Shown here: positions 39,686 through 48,820 of the stretch, piece by piece
Layout of the letters: each line of letters starts with the position of its first letter
How positions within the stretch are numbered: position 1 is the first letter of the stretch
Assembly (NCBI RefSeq): GCF_963678635.1
Contig: NC_087064.1
Location: forward strand, 61,869,548 to 61,933,547
Length of the DNA: 64,000 nt
Origin: Symsagittifera roscoffensis
Taxonomy: Eukaryota; Xenacoelomorpha; Acoela; Convolutidae
Reading direction: 5' to 3'
Position numbers and translations under genes: made by a program
Notes under the pieces: model-generated
The model's database searches: none
Told to the model about the DNA's origin: nothing
The model's input: the letters and a program-made list of their open reading frames with translations, nothing else

Positions 39686-40833
39686 CGTGGGCTAAAAAAA
39701 TTATTATTTTGAGACTGAAAAGCGGTGGTATGGGGTTGTTCTATAATTTGTTCATATGTATTTTCATCTAGTGGATGGTGTGTCATTATATGTTGAGTGG
39801 GACTTTGTGATATGGTTGGTCTAAAATTTGGATTATGTGTTATTGCTAATTTTCGAAAATTTTGTGGGACTAGTGATAATGGATGGTTATGTGGTAGGGG
39901 TGGTAACTGTGGTGCTGTAGGCGTTATGTCTACATTGTTATGTTCTTCGTCATATGTGTTCTGTCTTGTTGCTATTTTTGTGTTGTATTCTTTTATTTGT
40001 GCGTCTAAAAGAATTTTGTTTATTGATGATGAAAAAATTCCAAAAAATCCTGCAAATAGTATGCGTGCTAGACTTGCTTGTCTATTTACTTGTGTGTGTA
40101 TAGCGCATGTATTATAGATTCCTTTTAAGAGTGAAAAAAGAAATCCTATAAAGTTAAACATTGCGTATAAAATAGTCAATTTTTCTAAGATGTAGTAGGG
40201 CCATCCTAGAAAATCGAGAATTTCATCTTTTAGTGTAACAAAGCTAAAAATATTTATAGGTGAAATATCTTGTGGTCTATATTTTTCACCGTTTAGATAT
40301 ATATAGTCTTTAATGTCTTTAAAATATCCGCTATAATCTTGTGTATAAATATCTGCAAATCCTGCGGTTTCGGCAAGTTTGCGTAAGTTTTGGTCAATTG
40401 ATTGTCTTTGTATAGTGTCCATTTGTGTTAATAATTCTTGGAATTGTTGCGTTCTAATGTGATGTTGTATATCGGATTTTGAGTATATTCCAATTGACTG
40501 TAGGTCAATATTTGGGTTTCGAGCAATAGCTCTAATGCTTTCAACTGAAAATTTTTTGAGTGATTGCATTAATGTGGGATATGGGGTAAGAAGGTAATAT
40601 TTATCTTCATCAGGGTTCAGTTGAACTACATTGTGGCTTTTTTCTGATCCACATGGGACTGCGGTATCCCAGAAATAGGTTCGTCTTGAAAGTGTGTCTA
40701 CGAAATGTACTTTATTTTTATAAAAGATAGGGATTCTTTTATAGCATCGTTTATCTTCAAAAACATATAGTGGTGATACTTTTTTGGTACAGGTATAAAA
40801 CCATAAAATGTTTCCTTCATAGTCTAAAAAATT
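39682..40833 (-). CDS. Env-like glycoprotein, membrane-proximal part with transmembrane segments and tail
   Basis: Open from about 40,833; first Met at 40,569. The extracellular-looking part contains several Cys. Two hydrophobic segments follow, near residues 115-145 (ILYAMFNFIGFLFSLL) and 165-185 (ILFAGFFGIFSSSI) counted from the Met at 40,569, then a Pro/His-rich cytoplasmic-like tail of about 100 residues. It ends by an ATGA overlap with ORF E. It is the downstream piece of one glycoprotein whose upstream pieces lie in other frames. The overall plan resembles glycoproteins that LTR elements have captured from negative-strand RNA viruses; the exact family is not decided. Confidence 0.6.
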   Translation of the reverse strand, partial: NFLDYEGNILWFYTCTKKVSPLYVFEDKRCYKRIPIFYKNKVHFVDTLSRRTYFWDTAVPCGSEKSHNVVQLNPDEDKYYLLTPYPTLMQSLKKFSVESIRAIARNPNIDLQSIGIYSKSDIQHHIRTQQFQELLTQMDTIQRQSIDQNLRKLAETAGFADIYTQDYSGYFKDIKDYIYLNGEKYRPQDISPINIFSFVTLKDEILDFLGWPYYILEKLTILYAMFNFIGFLFSLLKGIYNTCAIHTQVNRQASLARILFAGFFGIFSSSINKILLDAQIKEYNTKIATRQNTYDEEHNNVDITPTAPQLPPLPHNHPLSLVPQNFRKLAITHNPNFRPTISQSPTQHIMTHHPLDENTYEQIIEQPHTTAFQSQNNNFFSPR

Positions 40834-41211
40834 TCATCTATTTCCTGATAGTAAATATCCTGCGTAGGGTATTTTTAATACTGCTAGTGCAAGTGATTGT
40901 AGGATTTGTGTCCTTTCTAATTCGCATAGTTGGTGAAGTGTTTCTAATTCAGAGAGTGACATTTCTTGAAAAATTCGGCTAATTGTGTAGTCTAATTTCA
41001 TATCTAGGTGAATATCATAATGGATATTACCGAAATATGTACTATTCATTAGTGATAGTTCTTGTAAACGTGTGCTTCTAGTGTCATGGGGTTTTAGATG
41101 TCCACCAGGTTGACTTTTACTTTTTTGAAAATCAACTGGTATATATGATGTTCCTTCGTTTGTAGGGTGACTTGTGGCGTATGGGTCGATTTTTACTTTT
41201 CCAGTGGTCAT
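40834..41211 (-). CDS. Env-like glycoprotein, middle part in a shifted frame
   Basis: 125 codons; the frame is open upstream to about 41,305, so the Met at 41,211 is probably internal. It ends with hydrophobic LALAVLKIPYAGYLLSGN, possibly a fusion-related or membrane-interacting segment, although a buried core is equally possible. One-base slips at both ends separate it from the flanking parts. Confidence 0.5.
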   Translation of the reverse strand: MTTGKVKIDPYATSHPTNEGTSYIPVDFQKSKSQPGGHLKPHDTRSTRLQELSLMNSTYFGNIHYDIHLDMKLDYTISRIFQEMSLSELETLHQLCELERTQILQSLALAVLKIPYAGYLLSGNR

Positions 41212-41307
41212 GTCGAATCCTTTTTCGTATTCAACTAATATCTCGGAGTATTGTGTTCTGTGAAGTGGATTTCTGTACTTACATGCAAGTTCTGTTTCTT
41301 GATATAT

Positions 41308-42300
41308 TTAAAAACGTGTTAATTTATTTTCTATATTGTGCATATTTCTAAAATTAGAACTTTGTTTTCGTGATGGATGGACTTGTTCAAATGGAATTGA
41401 TTGTATAAAATATTTTTCGTGAAATTTTATCATACGAGCGTGTATTTTTGCTACTTGAAATGTTGTACATGTGTCTTCGGGGAACCAAACAATTGTTGCT
41501 TGTGTTCGTGTTGTAGGGTCACAATAGCCTTGATCGTTTTTACAGGGTAATCTAATTCCTTGATAGATCATTGTGTTGTCAGATAAATCGCGTGTGAGTT
41601 GTATTTTTTCGAGTTGTATTTTCCAATCGAAAAACATGATTTCTTGATATCCTTTATTTTTTGTGTCTGCTTTGCAGTTTGATGGGTCATTTATACCAAT
41701 GTGTGGTATCCAGTGTTTATCGTGTATGTCATAAGTTAATCTTCCGTGTGCGCCGTTGTATGGGTATTTTTCATCTAATTTTATATGTCCTTGATATCTT
41801 TCAAGATCTGCTTGATGTGCAGAATCAGCAAAAACTTGGAAATATACTAATTTTCTATCTGTGTTTTTATTTCTTGTGATGTTTAGTCTTAGTAACTCGT
41901 TTTTACAATCTTCGAGATTGAGATGTAAAAGTCGTTCGATATTACTCTGGTAGAATGATTCGTGGTCAAGTCGGTTTTTATTTCCATTTGAGACTTGTGA
42001 ACAATGTACTTTCTTTTCAGAAAATGTTGCTGTGAATTTATATCCTATAACTGTTGTTGCTCGGGCTTTTGAATAAAGTGTCGCTATTACATTTGTTGTT
42101 TCTATAGCTTGTGGTTCTGTTTCGCATTGTGATACTTGATTTATTGCATATTTGTGTAGTGTTTTTTGTTCGTTTTCTTCACAATCGTAACGTGTTACTA
42201 ATAAATCTTGGGGTCCTGTGCGGGGGGAAGGGTTTATGTTTTCATTGGAGGTTACTAGAAAAAGGAGTTGGAGAAAAATTAAAATTTTTAGAATATACAT
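41308..42300 (-). CDS. Env-like glycoprotein, N-terminal part with signal peptide
   Basis: 330 codons from ATG 42,300. A clear signal peptide (MYILKILIFLQLLFLVTS) is followed by a secreted-type sequence with about ten Cys (for example RYDCEE, VSQCE, VHCSQV, LEDCKN, DPSNCKAD, DTCTTF) and N-glycosylation sites such as NIT. Its start overlaps the end of ORF D by 13 bases. It ends at a TAA near 41,308 that is probably due to a slip, because the next frame is open at once. It would form the receptor-binding, outward part of the surface protein. Confidence 0.65.
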   Translation of the reverse strand: MYILKILIFLQLLFLVTSNENINPSPRTGPQDLLVTRYDCEENEQKTLHKYAINQVSQCETEPQAIETTNVIATLYSKARATTVIGYKFTATFSEKKVHCSQVSNGNKNRLDHESFYQSNIERLLHLNLEDCKNELLRLNITRNKNTDRKLVYFQVFADSAHQADLERYQGHIKLDEKYPYNGAHGRLTYDIHDKHWIPHIGINDPSNCKADTKNKGYQEIMFFDWKIQLEKIQLTRDLSDNTMIYQGIRLPCKNDQGYCDPTTRTQATIVWFPEDTCTTFQVAKIHARMIKFHEKYFIQSIPFEQVHPSRKQSSNFRNMHNIENKLTRF

Positions 42301-43463
42301 GTGTATGACAATCCTGAGTATGGGTTATAAAATGTGATGTAACCAATTGTCTTTTTGGTATATCTGTCGTATTTATATATTACTTCAGTGGTTATAAATG
42401 GTGGTGGTAGTGATTGAGCTGTTATGTTTGGTGGATTTAATGGATAGGGATGTTGAGTAATGTTGTTTAATTTAACCGTGATTTCAAATTTTAATTGTAG
42501 ACTATTTTGTTGGAGTATTTGGATGTTATGATCACGAACGTCTTCGTGAATGTCTTGTCTATATTGTAGTCTATTTAGTGCCCAGTTGTGGATTCGGTTA
42601 CTTTCTGGGTGTTGTCCAAATAATGGTGGAGGTGCTGTGAATGTATTCCAGTCTAGTCTTAAAGGAATATTTGTTGATGATTGTTCTCGATATCTAGCGT
42701 CGAGGTTATTTGGGAAATTTAAGTTAAAAGGCGGTGGTGAAATCTGGCTTATTGATGGTGTTGATGGTAGTGATAATGTTTCTGGTAGTGATGAGGATGT
42801 TGTTGTATCCGTAGAAATATCTATTGGATCATTGATTAATTTTGGTTCACCTTGTGTGAATGAATGTGTTGTCCAATATGGTAGTCGTGATGTTTGGTTT
42901 GTAGGGTTATAGGGATTTTCACGTATTTGTTCAGATGTTGGTGTTGAACCTAAGTAATCTGAGGGTGGGCTTAAGGTGCTACGTTGTGAAAGAAGCGTAG
43001 GGGTTTCTGGTAATATACCGATGGGGTTTTCTGGAGTACTTTGTGATGGGGATTGGGGTATATCAAAATGAACTCGGGGAGTTTGAAAATTTCTGTTTCG
43101 TCGAGGATGTATAAATTGTCTATTTATTTCGACTGTATTTTGGTTTTGACTAGGATTTCGTATTCTACTTAATTCTTGTGGTAGTGTTGGGTATAAGTTA
43201 TATGTTGGTTCGCTTAGAGGTGCTTGTCGTTGAACTGGTTCTTGTGGTTCAGATAAGCGAGCGTGTCGTTCTTCAAAAGTATATGGGTTATCTTGAAAGG
43301 AAATTCGTGTGGATGTTTGGGGGTTTTGGGTAGTTGAGGATGGTGTTGGGTTATCTTGGGATGATGTCGGTGAAGACTGACTGAGTGATTGTTGGTTAGC
43401 AATTTTTGATGGTTTTTTATTTATTCTTTTAGTGGAAAAATTTATGTTTATTATAGTATTCTT
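42288..43463 (-). CDS. ORF D of element 4: 391-codon open frame without any Met codon
   Basis: Open from a TAG at 43,466-43,464 to TAA at 42,290-42,288, and free of ATG codons throughout. The text is Pro/Ser/Thr/Gln/Asn rich at first (disordered), then more ordered (LPYWTTHSFTQGEPKLIND; RLDWNTFTAPPPLFG). It overlaps the small membrane ORF 43,429-43,617 by about 35 bases, one frame away. The simplest reading is a single protein: membrane segments first, then this domain, joined by a shift in the A/T run near 43,440. Splicing onto an upstream start is the alternative. No family recognised. Confidence 0.5.
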   Translation of the reverse strand, partial: KNTIININFSTKRINKKPSKIANQQSLSQSSPTSSQDNPTPSSTTQNPQTSTRISFQDNPYTFEERHARLSEPQEPVQRQAPLSEPTYNLYPTLPQELSRIRNPSQNQNTVEINRQFIHPRRNRNFQTPRVHFDIPQSPSQSTPENPIGILPETPTLLSQRSTLSPPSDYLGSTPTSEQIRENPYNPTNQTSRLPYWTTHSFTQGEPKLINDPIDISTDTTTSSSLPETLSLPSTPSISQISPPPFNLNFPNNLDARYREQSSTNIPLRLDWNTFTAPPPLFGQHPESNRIHNWALNRLQYRQDIHEDVRDHNIQILQQNSLQLKFEITVKLNNITQHPYPLNPPNITAQSLPPPFITTEVIYKYDRYTKKTIGYITFYNPYSGLSYTCIF

Positions 43464-43617
43464 CTAGAAAAAGAATTAGGAGGATTGTTGCTAGGGCGAA
43501 TGTGATGATTGCTTTCTTAATACATTTGCATATTGTCAAGATGAGGGATGATAGAAATGTTATAAAAATTACAAATAGTAAAAAAATATCTGTTCTACTA
43601 AAAATGGTTCGTATCAT
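43429..43617 (-). CDS. Small membrane ORF of element 4 (probable start of ORF D)
   Basis: 62 codons with two hydrophobic stretches (IFLLFVIFITFLSSLILTI and FALATILLILFL) separated by a basic Cys-containing loop (CKCIKK). Start ATG overlaps the stop of the previous ORF as ATGA. Likely a membrane protein or a signal-anchor for ORF D. Confidence 0.5.
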   Translation of the reverse strand: MIRTIFSRTDIFLLFVIFITFLSSLILTICKCIKKAIITFALATILLILFLEEYYNKHKFFH

Positions 43618-43844
43618 TTAGATAAGTTTTGTGAATCGTACCTGTGGATATAGTCAATAGCTTTTGAAAGCTGGAGGTATAGTTCAAATATGGAATAGAA
43701 AATTAAAAATATATTGCAAAAAATGATTAAGATTATTACAAAAGATTCAAAGGTATCAAAAAGAAATATGATTAAAAGTTTAAATATTGTTAAAAAGTTT
43801 ATGAAAATGTTGAGTATTAAGTTGACTGGTCGAGAGAAGAGCAT
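43614..43844 (-). CDS. ORF C of element 4, small hydrophobic protein
   Basis: 76 codons from ATG 43,844. Almost wholly hydrophobic (ILNIFINFLTIFKLLIIFLF, FVIILIIFCNIFLIFY), ending with a polar tail (RYDSQNLSK). It would cross the membrane two or three times. Sequence is biased to Ile/Phe because the region is AT-rich, so coding status is not certain, but the ATGA junction to the next ORF supports it. Confidence 0.45.
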   Translation of the reverse strand: MLFSRPVNLILNIFINFLTIFKLLIIFLFDTFESFVIILIIFCNIFLIFYSIFELYLQLSKAIDYIHRYDSQNLSK

Positions 43845-44445
43845 TTAAGAAATGGCTTCTCGATCGAATATTTTTTGTTGTTTGAGGCAATTTTCAAGTG
43901 TGGTCGGATTATTTATTGGTTTTTTGACAAGTGGGTTGAGTTTTGTGAAAAATTGTTGGGGGCAAATTTTATGGTGATCGGGAGGTCTTCTTTTTCTTCA
44001 TTTTTATTTGTCAAGTGATCTGGGGTATTTTTGAGATTTTTATACTTTAGGCTAATTAAAATGGTCGTTCTTTTACTTTAGGCTAATTTAACATATTTGT
44101 TTGGAGGGTATTTGAGATCGGATTTGGGGAAATATTGTTGATCTTTGGGTTATTAGATAAGGGAGGGTTATGATATTATGGTGATATTTATTTTAGTTGT
44201 CAAGTTGGAGTGGTTTGCTTATTTTTGACCTGGAGGTCGCAAAGTTATAGTTATAGACATGCCTGGAGTTTAATATCGTTCGTCTAGTTGGTTCGAGTTA
44301 GAGAGTTAGAGTTAGAGAAGGTGACGGATTGGATGAATCCTATTGGCTAATTTTGAACTAGAGTCGTTGCTTGTTTGTCAGCATGTTATTTTGAAAAATG
44401 AAAGTTCAAAATATTTCAGAGGTGCAAAGATTATGAAATATAAAA
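43845..44445 (-). other. Spacer between pol and ORF C
   Basis: No gene. Contains two ACTTTAGGCTAATT copies (44,045 and 44,077) and a GAGTTAGA-type run near 44,300. A splice acceptor for downstream ORFs may be here. Confidence 0.35.
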
Positions 44446-45048
44446 TTAAAGCTGTTTTTGAAATTCGACTTTCTTTAATATTTTAGATTGTGGGATGAAT
44501 GTTTTATAGTTTTTACGTGGTTGATTTCTAAGTCGTGATGACTCTCTATGTTCTGATTTGTCGATTTGTTCTTGGGGTATTATTTTTTCTGTCAATTTTC
44601 TATGTTTTCTTTCTTTTTGAGGTATATTTTGATCTAGCTTTTTTGTATTGTTTTTTATTGTGGTTGATTTTTTATTTTGATTTTCGAGATGAATGTCATG
44701 TTGTTCCTTTGTTTTATTCTCCGTATGTGGGTTATTTTGAATAACTTTTAAACCTGTGAAAGAATATAATTGAGTTAGTTCGCGTAGTGCGTATTCTTTT
44801 GGGTAATAAGGTAATAGATTGTTTCGATGTTGAACAAATTCTTTTTTGTCTGAGTCGGTGATTTTATATGTGACATCAGTGGGTTTGGCAATTATTTGGT
44901 ATGGTCCTTTACGAAGGGGTTGTAATTTTTTAGAAATTCCTTTGTGAGTGTTAAAATTGGGTATTAAAACAAATTTTCCAATTTTTAAATCGGAGGCTGG
45001 TGTAAAGCGTGAATTTATTTGTTCATTAATGTTTTGCCTTTGTAACAA
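44446..45048 (-). CDS. Element 4 integrase C-terminal part with GPY/F module
   Basis: 200 codons. PLRKGPYQIIAKPTDVTYKI is the GPY/F module; after it comes a Lys/Gln/Asn-rich basic tail. It overlaps the main pol ORF by 23 bases in a different frame; the KKVVTKAK end of pol and the LLQRQN start here suggest a one-base slip in the T/A run near 45,050. So the ATG at 45,048 is unlikely to be a true start. Confidence 0.8.
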   Translation of the reverse strand: MLQRQNINEQINSRFTPASDLKIGKFVLIPNFNTHKGISKKLQPLRKGPYQIIAKPTDVTYKITDSDKKEFVQHRNNLLPYYPKEYALRELTQLYSFTGLKVIQNNPHTENKTKEQHDIHLENQNKKSTTIKNNTKKLDQNIPQKERKHRKLTEKIIPQEQIDKSEHRESSRLRNQPRKNYKTFIPQSKILKKVEFQKQL

Positions 45049-48000
45049 CTTTTTTTGTTACTTTTTGGTAAATTTCATTGTGTTTTTTATCTCTGTTTAA
45101 AATCCATTCGGTGTGTGTACCGGAGGCTAATTTAAGAATTTGTGGGTGATGAAAATGATCTTCATCGTGTGTGTGTAAAGGTAAGTTATAACAAATTGAG
45201 TCTTTATTCGGTTGACAATAACTTTGTGCATTTTTATGAGAGTTTGCTGTAAACATAATTGGTTTGCGTGGCTTTTGATTAAAAACCATTTCATATGGTG
45301 ACATTCCTAGAGTTGTCGTGATTTGTGAATTATATGCTAAGGGAAATAGTTTTACATCTGCTGACCATTCGGTGTATCTTGTATCATTTCCATTGATGAT
45401 ACATCTAAGATATTCTTGTAGTGAACGGTTCATACCTTCGACTAAGCCGTTTGTCCAAGGTGCGTGAGATGTACGTGATTTGTGTTTGATGTTATATAAA
45501 TGACATAGTGTGATGATTTCATTATTTATGAATTCTGTACCTTTATCTGTAACTAAAATTTCTGGTAGTCCGAATTTGGCTATCCAGTGTTCATAGAGTG
45601 TTGTGTAAGCGTAATAAGCGTTACAATGTGGTACTGGGTTAAGTGCTACATAATGTGTAAACGCGTCAACAATTACCATAATGTAGGAGTTTCCTTCGGA
45701 TGAGGGTGAAATTGGTCCTTTTGTATCAAATGAAATACGGTGGTTAAAGTACAAACTTTGTCCTTTAAAATCTTGTTTTTGTGCTATTTGTTTTTGATTT
45801 GGATAAGGTTTATTTAGCTGACATACTATACAATCATTGCATAGTACTTTTATCCAAAATGGTGCATTTGGAAAATAAAAGTTTTGTATGAAATTTGAAT
45901 ATTTTTTCTCTGATCCAGAGTGTCCTTTAATGTTTTGTGTATGTGAAATATTAAAAGCTATAAGAATCATACTTAGAGGGAGACAGGGAACTGTAGATTC
46001 ATTTAATTGGTATTCTAGAAGGTCTGTGTTTTCGTTAATTGTTGTATTATTGAATTTTCGAAAATATCGGAGGAATGTTTTATTTCCTAAAATAGTTGTA
46101 TCTGCCTTGACGGGTTTAGTTTTATATTTGTGCCATGATTTTAGTTGTCTAATTACTGGGTCAAGATTTTGATATTGTTTCAAAGTATTAATTGTAATTT
46201 TATCTGTTGGGGGGAGAAAAATGTTTTCTATTTCTAATTTAGATAAAGGAATTGTATCAAGTGGGTCATGGAGGTCAAAAACTTGATTTATTGTGTATTT
46301 TGAATCGTTTGTTTGTGGTCCTGATAAATTTATTTTATCAGTTAGATTTTCTTTTTCAATTAATGGAAAAAGGTCTTTTTTATGCGGGTGTTGTTTTACT
46401 CTTTTTTGTTGGGTGTTATTTTTTATCCATTGTGAGTTGGGAATTGGTTTGAAAGTTGATGTTCCAAGTAGATCAACTTCGTAGTGGTTATTTTGGCAAT
46501 CTAAATAAAGTGGGAAGTGTTGTAGATTGTTTATCTGTGATTGTTCAACGTCAGTTTTTACTGCATATTTGCATTCTAGTCGGGGTAATGTTTCGTTTTC
46601 TGCAAGGTAGAATTTTATATTTTTGGGTATTTCTACTGTAGTTTTTCGTGTAAGTAATTCAGGTGGTGTATTTCGACTTAAAGTGTCTGGTAATGCAAGA
46701 TTCTTTCCTGCTGTCCAAACTATATGTAAGTTTGGAAATTTCATTAGAATTAGTTGAAATCTATAAACTCGGTGATTTGGATTAGATTTTTGTGTAAAGA
46801 GAAAAGTGATTGGTTTATGATCTGTGAATAGAACTGTTGGATGTTTTGATCCAAGTATCAGAAATTCATATTCTGTAAGTGTATATATTATGGCTGTACA
46901 TTCTCTCATTAGAGTTGAGAGTCGTAGCTCTGCTTGAGTGAATAATCGAGAATTTGCTGATATAAGATTCATTTTGTTTGTGCCATTGTGTGATTGTAAT
47001 AATACTGCGCCGATGCCAAAATTCGAAGCATCGCACATTGCATAGAATGGTTGATTTGGATCTGGAATTGTATTCGAAATTTGTTCAGTTAGGAGTTTTT
47101 TAATTTCTTCAAATCGTGCTTGATGTTCTGTGTTCCATTCAAAATTATTTTGTTGTCTAAGTATATTATAGAATGGTCTTAGGTATAATTGCATTTTATA
47201 GACAAATTTGCTTAAAAAATTTAACATTCCAAGGAATTCTTGGATTTTCTTTTTGTTTGTTGGTGGTTGGAGCTTTTGAATAGCATCAATGCGTGATTTT
47301 AATGGAGTGATTGTTTTTCTTTCTATATTATGTCCTAAGAATTTAACTCGTGTTAAAAAGAAGTGTGATTTATCGGGGGCGGCCTTCAGATTTTCGTTCT
47401 GAAGTATTTTGTGATAGTGTTCTAAAACATTGAACATTTCTTCTTTTGTCTGTGATTGCATGAAATTATCGTCTAAATAGGTGATTGTGTTTTTCTTGAG
47501 TATAAGTGGTCGAAAAATTTTGCTCATAAAAGCTGAAAATGCTGCTGGTCCTATGGATATTCCATAGAATAGGCGGTTGAATTCATATTGCTGATTTCCA
47601 ATAACAAATTGTGTTAAGCGTCGCGATTGTTCATCTAGTGACATTTGATTATATGCACTATTCATATCTGCGGTTGTAAAGTATTTTCCGTTTATTTTTG
47701 TTAAAATAACTTGTATTGGTTCAATAGGCCAATTGCATTTTGATTCGTCTATTAGTGAATTAAGGTATCTAGCGTCTAGAACTATTTTTAATGATTCTCC
47801 TTTTGCTAGGATGATAACAGGGTTGATAAATGTGTTACCTTTTGGTTGTTCTTCTTTGTTTACCGGTGAGATAATATTGTATTGTTCTAAAATATCGAGT
47901 AATCTGTTTACTTTATCATGTAAGTGAATTGGTACTTTAATTGCTCTTTGTTTTTTGAAAACTGCGTCAGGTTTTAATGGGAGATGTAGTGATGAGCTGA

Positions 48001-48718
48001 TTTTGCCAACATCAAATTTAGATGTTGCATAGACTGATGAATATTTTATTAGCTGTTTGGCTAATTTATCAAATTCGTTTTGTGTTATTTGTGAATGTTG
48101 GAAGTTAAACATTGTTAAAAATTTCTGTTGATTCTCTGTATAGTTATTTATGTTGAATGTAGGTTGGAAATATGGGGTTTTTGTGAAATAATCTGTATTT
48201 CTTTTTTCATTACTTATTATATTATTTATGGATAATTCTTCATTAAGAATTGTGGATTGACAAATATCTAATAATTGGAGTATATTATTAACGCGGTATG
48301 CTTTTTCATGTATTGGTGATATCGTAGCGTTGGTTTCGCAATAGCCTAAAAGTCCTAAAGGTAATGTTACTTGATAGGGTGTATTGTTGTATACATGTAG
48401 AGAAATAATATCTGAATTCGAGTTTTTCAAATATTTTATGGATGAAATTGTGATTTTGAAAAACTTATGGATAGGTTTGAATTCAAAATCTGACATATAG
48501 AGTTGTTGTTTATTTTGTTTTTTATCATATTGGTGAACTTGTTTTATTGAAAAATTATATATGTTTCCTGATAGTGGTTTCAGGTGTTTTCTTTGTTGAT
48601 TATATATCGGATAAAATTTTGAAAAGAATGGTGGTTGTTTATTTAATCTTTGAAAAAATGTTAGGGATGTGTCTTTTGTTTTTGTGTATTTATCTTTGAT
48701 TAGTATTTTACTATTCAA
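45026..48718 (-). CDS. Element 4 pol: reverse transcriptase, RNase H, integrase
   Basis: 1,230 codons. RT: KIVLDARYLNSLIDE, FTTADMNSAYNQM, then ITYLDDNFMQ as the YXDD box. RNase H: AMCDASNFGIGAVLL, TRECTAI, LFTDHKPI. A linker of about 270 residues follows, then integrase: HHCC (HTQNIKGHSG ... CNDCIVC), D (ISFDTKGP), D (LVTDKGTEF) and E (GLVEGMNRSL). The first codon is TTG; the frame is that of the gag-protease ORF, interrupted over 48,720-48,823 by two compensating slips, so it is one Gag-Pol. RT-RNase H-integrase order is Ty3/gypsy or retrovirus-like. Confidence 0.93.
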   Translation of the reverse strand: MNSKILIKDKYTKTKDTSLTFFQRLNKQPPFFSKFYPIYNQQRKHLKPLSGNIYNFSIKQVHQYDKKQNKQQLYMSDFEFKPIHKFFKITISSIKYLKNSNSDIISLHVYNNTPYQVTLPLGLLGYCETNATISPIHEKAYRVNNILQLLDICQSTILNEELSINNIISNEKRNTDYFTKTPYFQPTFNINNYTENQQKFLTMFNFQHSQITQNEFDKLAKQLIKYSSVYATSKFDVGKISSSLHLPLKPDAVFKKQRAIKVPIHLHDKVNRLLDILEQYNIISPVNKEEQPKGNTFINPVIILAKGESLKIVLDARYLNSLIDESKCNWPIEPIQVILTKINGKYFTTADMNSAYNQMSLDEQSRRLTQFVIGNQQYEFNRLFYGISIGPAAFSAFMSKIFRPLILKKNTITYLDDNFMQSQTKEEMFNVLEHYHKILQNENLKAAPDKSHFFLTRVKFLGHNIERKTITPLKSRIDAIQKLQPPTNKKKIQEFLGMLNFLSKFVYKMQLYLRPFYNILRQQNNFEWNTEHQARFEEIKKLLTEQISNTIPDPNQPFYAMCDASNFGIGAVLLQSHNGTNKMNLISANSRLFTQAELRLSTLMRECTAIIYTLTEYEFLILGSKHPTVLFTDHKPITFLFTQKSNPNHRVYRFQLILMKFPNLHIVWTAGKNLALPDTLSRNTPPELLTRKTTVEIPKNIKFYLAENETLPRLECKYAVKTDVEQSQINNLQHFPLYLDCQNNHYEVDLLGTSTFKPIPNSQWIKNNTQQKRVKQHPHKKDLFPLIEKENLTDKINLSGPQTNDSKYTINQVFDLHDPLDTIPLSKLEIENIFLPPTDKITINTLKQYQNLDPVIRQLKSWHKYKTKPVKADTTILGNKTFLRYFRKFNNTTINENTDLLEYQLNESTVPCLPLSMILIAFNISHTQNIKGHSGSEKKYSNFIQNFYFPNAPFWIKVLCNDCIVCQLNKPYPNQKQIAQKQDFKGQSLYFNHRISFDTKGPISPSSEGNSYIMVIVDAFTHYVALNPVPHCNAYYAYTTLYEHWIAKFGLPEILVTDKGTEFINNEIITLCHLYNIKHKSRTSHAPWTNGLVEGMNRSLQEYLRCIINGNDTRYTEWSADVKLFPLAYNSQITTTLGMSPYEMVFNQKPRKPIMFTANSHKNAQSYCQPNKDSICYNLPLHTHDEDHFHHPQILKLASGTHTEWILNRDKKHNEIYQKVTKKVVTKAKH

Positions 48719-48820
48719 GATGTTGATTGTTGGTATATATTTAGAGATAAATGGTATTCCAATGATATTGTGTTTATATCAGTGATATGAAATATTTGTT
48801 TAAAGGGTTTATTTAAAATT

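Noticed and set aside
42550-42912. 120-codon plus-strand frame
   Set aside because: Antisense shadow of the Met-free ORF D.
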